NCBI RefSeq assembly: GCF_026341275.1
Contig: NZ_JAIFZO010000001.1
Coordinates: 15,910 to 79,909, forward strand
Length of the DNA: 64,000 nucleotides
Source: Streptomyces ortus
GTDB taxonomy: Bacteria; Actinomycetota; Actinomycetes; Streptomycetales; Streptomycetaceae
Reading direction: 5' to 3'
A program made the position numbers and the translations under genes. Each line of letters opens with the position of its first letter. Within the stretch, counting starts at the first letter, position 1. The notes beneath the pieces were generated by a model, which saw only the letters and a program-made list of their open reading frames with translations, searched no databases and had not been told where the DNA came from. This document shows positions 16,755 to 24,539 of the stretch, piece after piece.

Positions 16755-16785
16755 GGGGGGGCGGCCGTCCGACGGCCGCCCCCCC
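16755..16785. terminator. Bidirectional terminator between tap and acyltransferase
   Basis: A perfect inverted repeat with GGGGGGGCGGCCGTC as the left arm and its complement on the right, with one to five bases in the loop. It is preceded by seven A residues and followed by TTC on the plus strand. The A-run makes a U-tract for the minus-strand transcript, and the position is convergent. Confidence 0.85.
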
Positions 16786-16833
16786 TTCAATGTCCCGGTG
16801 CCCCGGGCACGGGGGGACGCGACGGCGCGAGGG

Positions 16834-17565
16834 TCAACGCTGGGGCAGGCGGGGGAACTTGCGGTTCTTCGCCAGCGCGGCCTTCTCGGCGGCTTCCTCC
16901 GCCTTCGCATCGGCCGCGTACCGGTCCACGTACTCCTGCTCGGAGAGGGTGAGGATCGCGTACATGATCTCGTCGGTGATGGCGCGCAGGATCGCCTTCT
17001 CGTTCTCCATGCCCGCGTAGCGGGAGAAGTCGAGGGGTTCACCGAAGCGGATCGCCACCGGGTGGATCTTGGGGATCTTCCGGCCGGGGGGCTGGGCCTC
17101 GAAGGTGCCGATCATCGCGCACGGGATGACGGGCGCCTCGGCCCTGAGCGCCATCACCGCGACGCCGACCTTGCCCTTGTAGAGACGGCCGTCGTGCGAG
17201 CGGGTCCCCTCCGGGTAGATGCCGAGCAGTTCCTCCTTGCTCAGGACGCCGAGTCCTTCACGGATCGCCGCCTTGCCCGCCTCCTTGCCGGAGCGGTCCA
17301 CCGGGATCTGTCCGGCGCTGCGGAAGAAGAACGCCGTCAGCCGGCCCTTGATGCCGGGGCCCGTGAAGTACTCGGCCTTGGCGAGGAACGTGATGCGCCG
17401 CTTGAGGATCGCGGGCATCAGGAAGTGGTCCGAGAACGACAGGTGATTGCCCGCGACGATGGCCGCCCCCCTCGCCGGTACGTGTTCCAGACCCTCGATC
17501 CGGGGCCGGAAGACCAGCCGCAACAGCGGTCCCAGGATCACGTACTTGAGAACGTAGTAGAACAA
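16834..17565 (-). CDS. 1-acyl-glycerol-3-phosphate acyltransferase family (PlsC-like)
   Basis: A membrane-associated lysophospholipid acyltransferase. The HX4D motif is in AGNHLSFSDH, followed by the acceptor motif FFRSAGQIPVDRSG and the YPEGTRSHDG motif; a hydrophobic N-terminus (FYYVLKYVILGPLLRLVF) anchors it. The start is placed at TTG 17565, 243 aa, because GAGGAG stands 7 bases upstream; ATG 17616 would add 17 residues without a site. The acyl acceptor cannot be told from sequence alone. Confidence 0.88.
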   Translation of the reverse strand: MFYYVLKYVILGPLLRLVFRPRIEGLEHVPARGAAIVAGNHLSFSDHFLMPAILKRRITFLAKAEYFTGPGIKGRLTAFFFRSAGQIPVDRSGKEAGKAAIREGLGVLSKEELLGIYPEGTRSHDGRLYKGKVGVAVMALRAEAPVIPCAMIGTFEAQPPGRKIPKIHPVAIRFGEPLDFSRYAGMENEKAILRAITDEIMYAILTLSEQEYVDRYAADAKAEEAAEKAALAKNRKFPRLPQR

Positions 17566-17788
17566 CGGGTCGCTCCTCGCTTCGCCGGATCGACCGGACA
17601 GGTCCTGGCTGGTCAAACACGTGTGCTGCGGGACGTCAGTGTAAGTGCAGGTCTCGTCCCCTGTAACCGTCCCTGATCGGACTCATGCTGGACCGGTTCG
17701 GCCTTTGCGCACCAGCCGCCGGGGCGCCGGGTGGCTCGTTCCCGACGGCCCCTCGCGCTCACCGGCGGTTCGCCCGCCGGTCGGACGG

Positions 17789-18958
17789 TCAAGTGCCGGA
17801 CGGTGAAGTGCCGGCCTGTGAGGCGCCCGTCCGCGAGGCGTCGGCCGGTGAGGTCTCGTCGTCCCATGAGTCGACCACCGTGCTCAGGTCGTCCAGCAGC
17901 CGCTCGGTGTCCGCGGTCAGACCACCGAGTGCGGGCGCCACCGCCCGTCGGTCGTCCGCGAGCACGGAGGCCAGCCGGCCGTGCGCCGCGAGGGCCGTCC
18001 TGAGCGCCTCGCGGGCCCGGTGGCGCTCGTCGGCCGTGCCGTTGCGGCAGTCGAGGACGTCACCGGCCGCCCGCAGGAGCGGCGACAGGATGCTCTGCAC
18101 GCCGAGTGCGGACTCCGGGTACGAGACCGCCTCGGACAGCGAACGCGTGATCGCCCTGATGTGCTCCGTGATCCGGTCCCAGGTGAAGTCCCATTCGGCG
18201 GCCGGCGGCGGCACGGCCGAACGGCGCAGTCTGCGCCCCGGGTTGAAGCGGCGGCTCTCGTCCGACCACCGGCGCGCGGTCCGCAGCTCCGTCACCACGT
18301 CGGCCAGCCGCACCGCGCTGTCGTACCAGCCGCGGGCCCGCTTCTCGTCGTACGGCGTCTCGATGCCGTCGGCGACCTCGTACAGCAAGGAGGCGCTGTC
18401 CTGCGGCAGTCGGGCGCGCAGCCGACGGACGTGGCCGGCGTGGTCCGGCGGCAGGACAGTCGCGTTCACGGCGATTCCGATGGCCGCTCCGAGCAAGGTC
18501 TCCAGCAGCCGGTGCAGGATGTCGAAGCCGCTGTAGGAGCCGTAGGCGAGGACGAACAGCGCGGCCGTCGGCGCGTAGAGGCCCTGCGTGCCGAGCCGCG
18601 TGTAGTTGCCGAGCAGCACGGTCAGCGGCAGGGCCAGCGCCATCGCGGCCATCGTGTCGCCGGTCAGCGCGAGGGCGGCAGTGGCGAGCAGGGTGCCGGT
18701 GACGACCACCACGACCTGCTGCAAGGCGGTCAGCAGCGAGCGGTAGACCGTGCTCTGCACCAGGAACAGCGCGGTCCACGGGGCCAGCAGCGCCATCGGC
18801 GCGTTCCACCACCAGCCGGCGAGCGCCCAGGCCAGCAGGGCGGCGCCCGCCGCCTTGAGGGACTGGATCGCCGTGTCGCGCTCGGGTCCGGACTCGGTGA
18901 AGCAGCTGCGCACCGAACGCCCGACGGCGGCGGCCTCCCTGACGAGGGCGTTCCACAC
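17789..18958 (-). CDS. FUSC / aromatic acid exporter family membrane protein
   Basis: A 389-aa protein with an N-terminal membrane domain of about five to six helices (AAGAALLAWALAGWWW, APWTALFLVQSTVYRSL, VVVVVTGTLLATAALAL, MAAMALALPLTVLLGNY, and on to LETLLGAAIGIAVNATV). A long helical cytoplasmic domain follows. This is the FUSC/ArAE_1 layout of putative aromatic-acid exporters. GTG 18958 is chosen for AAGGGA upstream; GTG 19021 would add 21 residues with its site too close. The substrate is unknown. Confidence 0.82.
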   Translation of the reverse strand: MWNALVREAAAVGRSVRSCFTESGPERDTAIQSLKAAGAALLAWALAGWWWNAPMALLAPWTALFLVQSTVYRSLLTALQQVVVVVTGTLLATAALALTGDTMAAMALALPLTVLLGNYTRLGTQGLYAPTAALFVLAYGSYSGFDILHRLLETLLGAAIGIAVNATVLPPDHAGHVRRLRARLPQDSASLLYEVADGIETPYDEKRARGWYDSAVRLADVVTELRTARRWSDESRRFNPGRRLRRSAVPPPAAEWDFTWDRITEHIRAITRSLSEAVSYPESALGVQSILSPLLRAAGDVLDCRNGTADERHRAREALRTALAAHGRLASVLADDRRAVAPALGGLTADTERLLDDLSTVVDSWDDETSPADASRTGASQAGTSPSGT

Positions 18959-19145
18959 GTGACGGTCCCTTTCTCTACGCCGTTCAGCCCGACCCAGGTA
19001 CCCGGGCACGGAAACAGTCACTCCTCCGCGAACGGCGTGCGGGGCGGCCTACCGGAGGGTGGGGCTGAGGTGTGTCGGAATGCGAGGAAAGGGGACTCGG
19101 GCGGTGGCAGTGGATCACACTCACGATCGCTGGAGGAGTCATACC

Positions 19146-20330
19146 ATGCGCGCACTGACCTGGCAGGGAAAGCGGGACGTCCGGGTGGAGACGGTGCCGG
19201 ATCCGCGCATCGAGAAGCCCGACGACATCATCGTCAGGATCACTTCCACCGGCCTCTGCGGTTCCGACCTCCACCTCTACGAACTCTTCGGACCCTTCAT
19301 CGACCCCGGCGACATCCTCGGCCACGAGCCGATGGGCATCGTGGAGGAGGTGGGGCCGGACGTGACCGCGCTGGCCCCCGGCGACCGGGTGGTCATCCCC
19401 TTCAACGTCTCGTGCCGCGACTGCTACATGTGCGACCAGGGGCTCCACTCGCAGTGCGAGACGACCCAGGTGCGCGAGCGCGGCTGCGGCGCCTCCCTGT
19501 TCGGCTACACCAAGCTGTACGGGCAGGTGCCGGGCGGGCAGGCGGAGTTCCTGCGGGTGCCGTTCGGCAACAAACTGCCCATCAAGGTGCCGGAGGGCCC
19601 GCCCGACGACCGCTTCGTCTACCTGTCGGACGTCCTGCCCACGGCCTGGCAGGCGGTCGAGTACGCGGCGATCCCGCCGGGCGGCAGCGTCACCGTGCTG
19701 GGCCTCGGACCCATCGGTGACATGGCCACCCGGATCGCGAAGCAGCGCGGCGCCGGCCTGGTCATCGGCGTGGACCTGGTCAAGGAGCGCCTGACCCGTG
19801 CCAGTGCCCACGGGGTGACCTGCTTCGACGCCCGGATGAACGGCAAGGACCTCGTGGCCGCCGTCCGGGACCTCACCGACGGGCGCGGGACCGACGCGGT
19901 CATCGACGCGGTCGGCATGGAGGCGCACGGCACCCCGTTCGCCAAGGCGGCCCAGTGGGTCACCGGGCTGCTGCCCGACGCGGTGGCGCAGCCGATGATG
20001 GAGAAGGCGGGGATCGACCGGCTGGGCGCGTTGTACGCCGGGATCGAGCTGGTGCGCCGTGGCGGGACGCTGTCCATCTCCGGGGTCTACGGCGGCGCCG
20101 TCAGCCCGATGCCGCTGCTGACGATGTTCGACAAGCAGATCCAGGTACGGATGGGGCAGGCGAACGTGTGGCGGTGGGTGGACGACATCCTGCCGCTGCT
20201 GACGGACGAGGATCCGCTGGGTGTGGACACGTTCAAGACGCACTCCATGCCGTTGGAGGATGCGCCGAAGGCGTATGCGATGTTCCAGGCGAAGGAGGAT
20301 GGGATGGTCAAGACCCTTTTGAAGCCGTAA
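19146..20330 (+). CDS. Zinc-dependent alcohol dehydrogenase (formaldehyde dehydrogenase-like)
   Basis: A 394-aa MDR-superfamily dehydrogenase. Catalytic zinc ligands are C38 (GLCGSD) and H60-E61 (GHEPMG); structural zinc cysteines are at 90, 93, 96 and 104. The Rossmann motif is GLGPIGDMA. The layout resembles glutathione-independent formaldehyde dehydrogenases and related Streptomyces enzymes; the natural substrate cannot be fixed. ATG 19146 is preceded by GGAGGAG. It stands alone between divergent FUSC and convergent rocD. Confidence 0.9.
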   Translation: MRALTWQGKRDVRVETVPDPRIEKPDDIIVRITSTGLCGSDLHLYELFGPFIDPGDILGHEPMGIVEEVGPDVTALAPGDRVVIPFNVSCRDCYMCDQGLHSQCETTQVRERGCGASLFGYTKLYGQVPGGQAEFLRVPFGNKLPIKVPEGPPDDRFVYLSDVLPTAWQAVEYAAIPPGGSVTVLGLGPIGDMATRIAKQRGAGLVIGVDLVKERLTRASAHGVTCFDARMNGKDLVAAVRDLTDGRGTDAVIDAVGMEAHGTPFAKAAQWVTGLLPDAVAQPMMEKAGIDRLGALYAGIELVRRGGTLSISGVYGGAVSPMPLLTMFDKQIQVRMGQANVWRWVDDILPLLTDEDPLGVDTFKTHSMPLEDAPKAYAMFQAKEDGMVKTLLKP

Positions 20331-20342
20331 CCATCCCCTTCC

Positions 20343-20458
20343 GGGGCGCGGGGAACTGTGCGAATGGCTCCCCGCGGCCCTGTACGGCCAGAGACTGCGC
20401 CGTTCCCCGCGCCCCTCAAAGGCCAAAAGCGCAAAGACTGCGCCGTTCCCCGCGCCCC
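20343..20458. repeat. Three copies of GC-rich repeat between adh and rocD
   Basis: One plus-oriented copy at 20343-20362 and two minus-oriented copies at 20394-20415 and 20438-20458. The latter two start exactly 43 bases apart, the same period as in the array at 36078. The region is convergent between two gene ends, suggesting a terminator-like role. Confidence 0.8.
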
Positions 20459-20473
20459 TAGGGGGGCTGCGGT

Positions 20474-21706
20474 TCAGGCGCCTTTTCGGAGGACGCTCTC
20501 CAGGGTGCCGAGCGCCATCTGCAGGTCCTCGTTCGTGATGGTCAGGGGTGGGGCCAGGCGGATCGTGGAGCCGTGGGTGTCCTTCACCAGGATGCCCTCG
20601 CGCATGAGGGACTCGCTGATCTCGCGGCCCGTGCCGAGGGCGGGATCGATGTCCACGCCCGCCCACAGCCCGCGTGCCCGGAAGCCGCGCACGCCCTTGC
20701 CCACGAGGGCCGACAGGCCGTCCCGCAGCAGCACGCCCGCCTCCTGCGCCCGGCGCTGGAACTCGCCCGTCTCCAGCAGCTCCACCACGGCGGAGCCGAC
20801 CGCCGCGGCCAGCGGATTGCCGCCGAACGTCGAGCCGTGCTCGCCGGGACGCAGCACCTGCAGCACCTCGCGCCGCGCGACCACCGCGGAGACCGGCACG
20901 ATGCCGCCGCCGAGCGCCTTGCCGAGCAGCACCACGTCCGGGACGACGTCCTCGTGCTCGACGGCCAGCGTGCGCCCTGTGCGGCCGAGCCCCGACTGGA
21001 TCTCGTCGGCGATGAACAGGCACCCGGCTCGCCGGGTCACCTCGCGCAGGCCCCGCAGATAGCCGTCGTCCGGGATGACGACTCCCGCCTCGCCCTGGAT
21101 CGGCTCGATCAGCACGGCCGCGGTCGTTTCGTCGACCGCCGCTTCGAGCGCGGCGAGGTCGTTGTACGGGACCACCCGGAAGCCGGGTGTGAAGGGGCCG
21201 AACCCCGCGCGGGCCGTCTCGTCGGTGGAGAAGCTGACGATGGTCGTCGTACGGCCGTGGAAGTTGTCGGCGGCCACGACGATCGTCGCCCGGCCGTCGG
21301 GGACGCCCTTCACCTCGTAGGCCCATTTACGGGCCACCTTGACGGCGCTCTCCACGGCCTCGGCGCCGGTGTTCATCGGCAGCACCATGTCCAGGCCGGT
21401 CAGCGCGGCCACCGACTCGGCGAACGCGGCCAGCCGGTCGTTGTGGAAGGCGCGCGAGGTCAGCGTCAGCTGGTCGAGCTGCCGGTGCGCGGCCTCGACC
21501 AGGGCCGGGTGGCGGTGCCCGAAGTTGAGCGCCGAGTAACCGGCCAGCATGTCGAGATAGCGGCGGCCCTCGACATCCTCCACCCAGGCGCCCTCGGCGC
21601 GGGCCACGACCACGGGCAGCGGATGGTAGTTGTGCGCGAGGACGGGCTCCTCGGCGCGGATCAGCTCGGCGGACGAGCGCAGGGAACGGCCGGTCGCGAC
21701 AGTCAT
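20474..21706 (-). CDS. rocD: Ornithine aminotransferase RocD
   Basis: This PLP enzyme transfers the delta-amino group of ornithine to 2-oxoglutarate, giving glutamate semialdehyde, in arginine/ornithine catabolism. The 410-aa protein has MNTGAEAVE at 111-119, ADEIQSGLGRTG at 233-244 with the PLP Asp, and the Schiff-base K263 in LLGKALGGG. ATG 21706 overlaps the ddaH stop by 4 bases, and AGGAG lies upstream. It works downstream of DDAH/arginine breakdown, next to an Lrp-type regulator. Confidence 0.94.
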   Translation of the reverse strand: MTVATGRSLRSSAELIRAEEPVLAHNYHPLPVVVARAEGAWVEDVEGRRYLDMLAGYSALNFGHRHPALVEAAHRQLDQLTLTSRAFHNDRLAAFAESVAALTGLDMVLPMNTGAEAVESAVKVARKWAYEVKGVPDGRATIVVAADNFHGRTTTIVSFSTDETARAGFGPFTPGFRVVPYNDLAALEAAVDETTAAVLIEPIQGEAGVVIPDDGYLRGLREVTRRAGCLFIADEIQSGLGRTGRTLAVEHEDVVPDVVLLGKALGGGIVPVSAVVARREVLQVLRPGEHGSTFGGNPLAAAVGSAVVELLETGEFQRRAQEAGVLLRDGLSALVGKGVRGFRARGLWAGVDIDPALGTGREISESLMREGILVKDTHGSTIRLAPPLTITNEDLQMALGTLESVLRKGA

Positions 21707-22524
21707 GAGCGGATCTCCTGTGTGCAGCACTTGATGCCGCCGCCGGCCTTCTGGAACTCCGACAGGTCGACGGGGACGGGAACATAGCCGTGGCGGTCGA
21801 GCTCGCCCGCGAGGGCCTCGGCGCGCGGCGCGATGAAGACGTGGCGGCCGTCCGAGACGGAGTTCAGGCCGAACACCATCGCGTCCTCGTGGGTGGCGAC
21901 CACCGCGTCCGGGAAGAGCAGGCGCAGCACCTCGCGGCTGCCCGCGGAGAACGCCTCCGGGTAGTACGCGATGTTCGCCTCGGGGCCGTCGTCGAGCACG
22001 AACAGCGCGGTGTCGAGGTGGTAGAAGCGGGGGTCCACCAGCGTGAGGCTGACCGTGGGCACACCGAAGTACTCCTGCACCTCGTGGTGGGCGGACCGGG
22101 CCGTACGGAACCCGGTGCCGGCCAGCAGATGGCGGCCGGCGAACACCAGGTCGCCCTCGCCCTCGCACACCGACTCGGGCCGGCGGACGTCGAAACCTGC
22201 GCTCTTGAACCACGTCTCGTACGCGGTCGACTCCGGGCGGCGCTGCGGCGCGTGGAAGAGCGAGCCGAAGACCCGGCCGGCCACGACCAGCGCCGAGTTC
22301 GCGGCGAAGACCATGTCCGGCAGACCGGCGACCGGCTCCACGCTGTCGACGGTGTGACCGTGGGCGCGGTACGCGGAGACCAGCTCCGCCCACTGGCCCC
22401 GGGCCAGATCGACGTCGACCCGCGTGTCCGCACGCATCCAGGGATTGATGGCGTACCGCACGGCGAAGTGTCTGGGTTCGCAGACCAGGAACCGCCTGGG
22501 ACGGGGCACACGACTCATGGGCAC
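21703..22524 (-). CDS. ddaH: Dimethylarginine dimethylaminohydrolase
   Basis: A 273-aa amidinotransferase-fold enzyme that hydrolyses methylated arginine to citrulline and dimethylamine. Landmarks are GLPDMVFAANSALV, GEGDLVFAG, RFYHLDTALFVLDDG with the catalytic His, and the C-terminal GGGIKCCTQEI with the nucleophilic Cys. GTG 22524 is 8 bases after GGAGGA; ATG 22518 is the alternative. Coupling to rocD by the ATGA overlap suggests feeding of arginine-derived carbon and nitrogen. Confidence 0.88.
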   Translation of the reverse strand: MPMSRVPRPRRFLVCEPRHFAVRYAINPWMRADTRVDVDLARGQWAELVSAYRAHGHTVDSVEPVAGLPDMVFAANSALVVAGRVFGSLFHAPQRRPESTAYETWFKSAGFDVRRPESVCEGEGDLVFAGRHLLAGTGFRTARSAHHEVQEYFGVPTVSLTLVDPRFYHLDTALFVLDDGPEANIAYYPEAFSAGSREVLRLLFPDAVVATHEDAMVFGLNSVSDGRHVFIAPRAEALAGELDRHGYVPVPVDLSEFQKAGGGIKCCTQEIRS

Positions 22525-22699
22525 AGAGGGGTTCCTCCGCTTTCCTGAGGTGTCGGGTGGGATGCCTCAACGGTAGAAAACGGGGAAGAGCCGCCACAAG
22601 AATCAGGAATTGCGCGCTGCCGAAGAAATGCTGCGTCTAGGGGCCCTTCGGCGCACGATCAGTGCGTGATTGGCCCGAACGGGTGAAGGAACGCCGGGT

Positions 22700-23188
22700 T
22701 CAGGCTTCCGGAGCGGGCTGGTTCGCCCCCGCCTCGGGGCTCTCCGGCAGCAGATGCGACAGCACCATGAAACTGACCGTCTTGCGGATGAAGGGCTCCA
22801 CCCGGATCCGCTCCAGCACCTCCTCGAAGTGCTCCACGTCCCGGGCCCGTACATGCAGCAGCGCGTCCGCCCCGCCGGTCACCGTCATCGCCGCCGTGAT
22901 CTCCGGATGGTTGCGCACCACCTCCGCGAGCCGTCGCGGCGGCGCCGCGCCCTCGCAGTACACCTCCACGTACGCCTCCGTACGCCACCCCAGGGCCGCC
23001 GGTTTCACCGTCGCCGTGAAGCCCGTGATCACCCCCGTTTCGCGCAACCGGTCGGCCCGGCGCTTGACGGCGGTGGCGGACAGCCCGATCGTCGCGCCGA
23101 TCTCGGCGAAACTCGTGCGGGCGTTCGCCATCAGAGCCGTGACGATCTTCCGGTCGAGATCGTCGAAGGGCGCGGACACGGGTCTCAT
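22700..23188 (-). CDS. Lrp/AsnC-family transcriptional regulator
   Basis: A 162-aa regulator with an N-terminal winged HTH (FDDLDRKIVTALMANARTSFAEIG and LSATAVKRRADRLRETGVI) and a C-terminal RAM/ACT-type ligand domain (ITAAMTVTGGADALLHVRARDVEHFEEVL). It lies immediately upstream of ddaH-rocD on the same strand and probably controls them in response to arginine or ornithine; that is inference from position. The ATG at 23188 has no clear ribosome binding site, and a GTG at 23179 is possible. Confidence 0.9.
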   Translation of the reverse strand: MRPVSAPFDDLDRKIVTALMANARTSFAEIGATIGLSATAVKRRADRLRETGVITGFTATVKPAALGWRTEAYVEVYCEGAAPPRRLAEVVRNHPEITAAMTVTGGADALLHVRARDVEHFEEVLERIRVEPFIRKTVSFMVLSHLLPESPEAGANQPAPEA

Positions 23189-23333
23189 GCGGGCACTGTA
23201 TCCAGCGTGGGCCGGGCACTGCGGCCTGCGCCGGCCGGGCGCTGTGGCCGGCGACGATCCGACGAGGTGCCGGCGCCGACGACCTTGCCCGCCGCATGTG
23301 CAGGGGCGTGGATTGCTCCTACACTCCGGGTTC

Positions 23334-24089
23334 ATGCTGCGCGCCCTCGCCGTCGACGACGAACCGCCCTCCCTCGAAGAGCTGCTCTATCTGCTGGACG
23401 CCGATCCACGGGTGAGCAGCGTCGAGGGCGCGAGCGACGCCACGGCGGCGCTGCGGCGGATCAACCGGGCCCTGGACAGCGGCCCCGACGGAGACGAGGG
23501 CATCGACGTCGTCTTCCTCGACATCCATATGCCGGGGCTCGACGGACTCGACATGGCACGGCTGCTCGCCGGGTTCGCCAAGCCGCCGCTCGTCGTCTTC
23601 GTCACCGCCCACGAGGGATTCGCCGTACAGGCCTTCGACCTCAAGGCCGTCGACTACGTCCTCAAGCCGGTCCGCAGGGAACGCCTCGCCGAGGCCGTGC
23701 GCCGGGCCGTCGAGCAGATGGACGCGGCCCCGCTGATCCCCGTCCACGAACCCGACCCGGACCACATCTCGGTCGAACTCGGCGGAGTCACCCGCTTCGT
23801 CGCCGTCGAGGACATCACCCACGTCGAGGCCCACGGCGACTACGCCCGGCTGCACACCGACCAGGGCAGCCACCTCGTCCGCATCCCCCTGTCCACCCTT
23901 GAGGAGCGCTGGCGCTCCCGCGGTTTCGTCCGTATCCACCGCCGCCATCTCGTCGCTCTCGGCCACATCAGCGAACTCCGCCTGGACGCGGGTACGGTGA
24001 GCGTCCTGGTCGATTCGGTCGAACTCCAGGTCAGCCGCCGCCACGCACGGGAGCTGCGGGACCTGCTGATGCGCCGGACCGCGAGCTGA
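23334..24089 (+). CDS. LytTR-family response regulator
   Basis: A 251-aa regulator. The receiver domain (about residues 3-125) has the acidic pair in VDDE, phosphoacceptor D63 in VFLDIHMPG, and K in YVLKPV. A C-terminal LytTR DNA-binding domain (about 145-245) contains VAVEDITHVEAHGDYARLHT and FVRIHRRHLV. It heads an operon of DUF485-like protein, sodium/solute symporter and a LytS-type kinase (26279). By analogy with the BtsSR and MctSR systems it may sense a small carboxylate and control the symporter. Confidence 0.92.
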   Translation: MLRALAVDDEPPSLEELLYLLDADPRVSSVEGASDATAALRRINRALDSGPDGDEGIDVVFLDIHMPGLDGLDMARLLAGFAKPPLVVFVTAHEGFAVQAFDLKAVDYVLKPVRRERLAEAVRRAVEQMDAAPLIPVHEPDPDHISVELGGVTRFVAVEDITHVEAHGDYARLHTDQGSHLVRIPLSTLEERWRSRGFVRIHRRHLVALGHISELRLDAGTVSVLVDSVELQVSRRHARELRDLLMRRTAS

Positions 24090-24099
24090 GGAGGCGGAG

Positions 24100-24474
24100 T
24101 TGCCCCACGACCCCACCGAGCGGCGTGTCCCCACCGACCGCCGGGTCGTCGTCACCGGCCCGCCGCGCCGTACGCGCCCGCTGAGCCGCTCCCGGCCGCG
24201 GACCGAGATCGACGAGCAGACCACGCTCGGCCACACCTACGTCCGCTCCCTGATGCGCAGCCAACTGCGGGCCGCGCTCACCGTCTTCGCCGTACTCATC
24301 CTCCTGGTGGGCCCGCTGCCGCTGGTGTTCACCGTGCTGGGAGACAGCTCCAGCCTCGAATGGACCGTGCTCGGCTTCTGCGTCTATCCGCCGCTGGTGC
24401 TGCTCGCCGCCTGGTACGTGCGCCGTGCCGACCGCAACGAGAAGGACTTCGTCCGCCTCGTCGAGGACCGCTGA
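24100..24474 (+). CDS. DUF485-like small membrane protein, symporter partner
   Basis: A 124-aa protein starting at TTG 24100 after GAGGAGGCGG. About 55 basic cytoplasmic residues precede two transmembrane segments (ALTVFAVLILLVGPLPLVFTV and WTVLGFCVYPPLVLLAAWYV). The exit sequence YVRRADRNEKDFVRLVE resembles the end of DUF485/YjcH proteins, which accompany ActP-type acetate symporters. Its position before an SSS symporter agrees. The exact role is unknown in any organism, as far as I know. Confidence 0.78.
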   Translation: MPHDPTERRVPTDRRVVVTGPPRRTRPLSRSRPRTEIDEQTTLGHTYVRSLMRSQLRAALTVFAVLILLVGPLPLVFTVLGDSSSLEWTVLGFCVYPPLVLLAAWYVRRADRNEKDFVRLVEDR

Positions 24475-24493
24475 GCCCGTGGGCCGGGAAAGC

Positions 24494-24539
24494 GTGAGCG
24501 AGAACAGCCCGTGAACGAGAGCAGCCCGTGAACGAGAAC
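24494..24539 (+). repeat. 17-bp tandem duplication of the symporter start region
   Basis: GTGAGCGAGAACAGCCC at 24494, GTGAACGAGAGCAGCCC at 24511 and GTGAACGAGAAC at 24528 are tandem copies with a 17-base period. The first two form six-codon ORFs whose TGA stops overlap the next GTG (GTGA). The third GTG is the symporter start. Confidence 0.85.
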
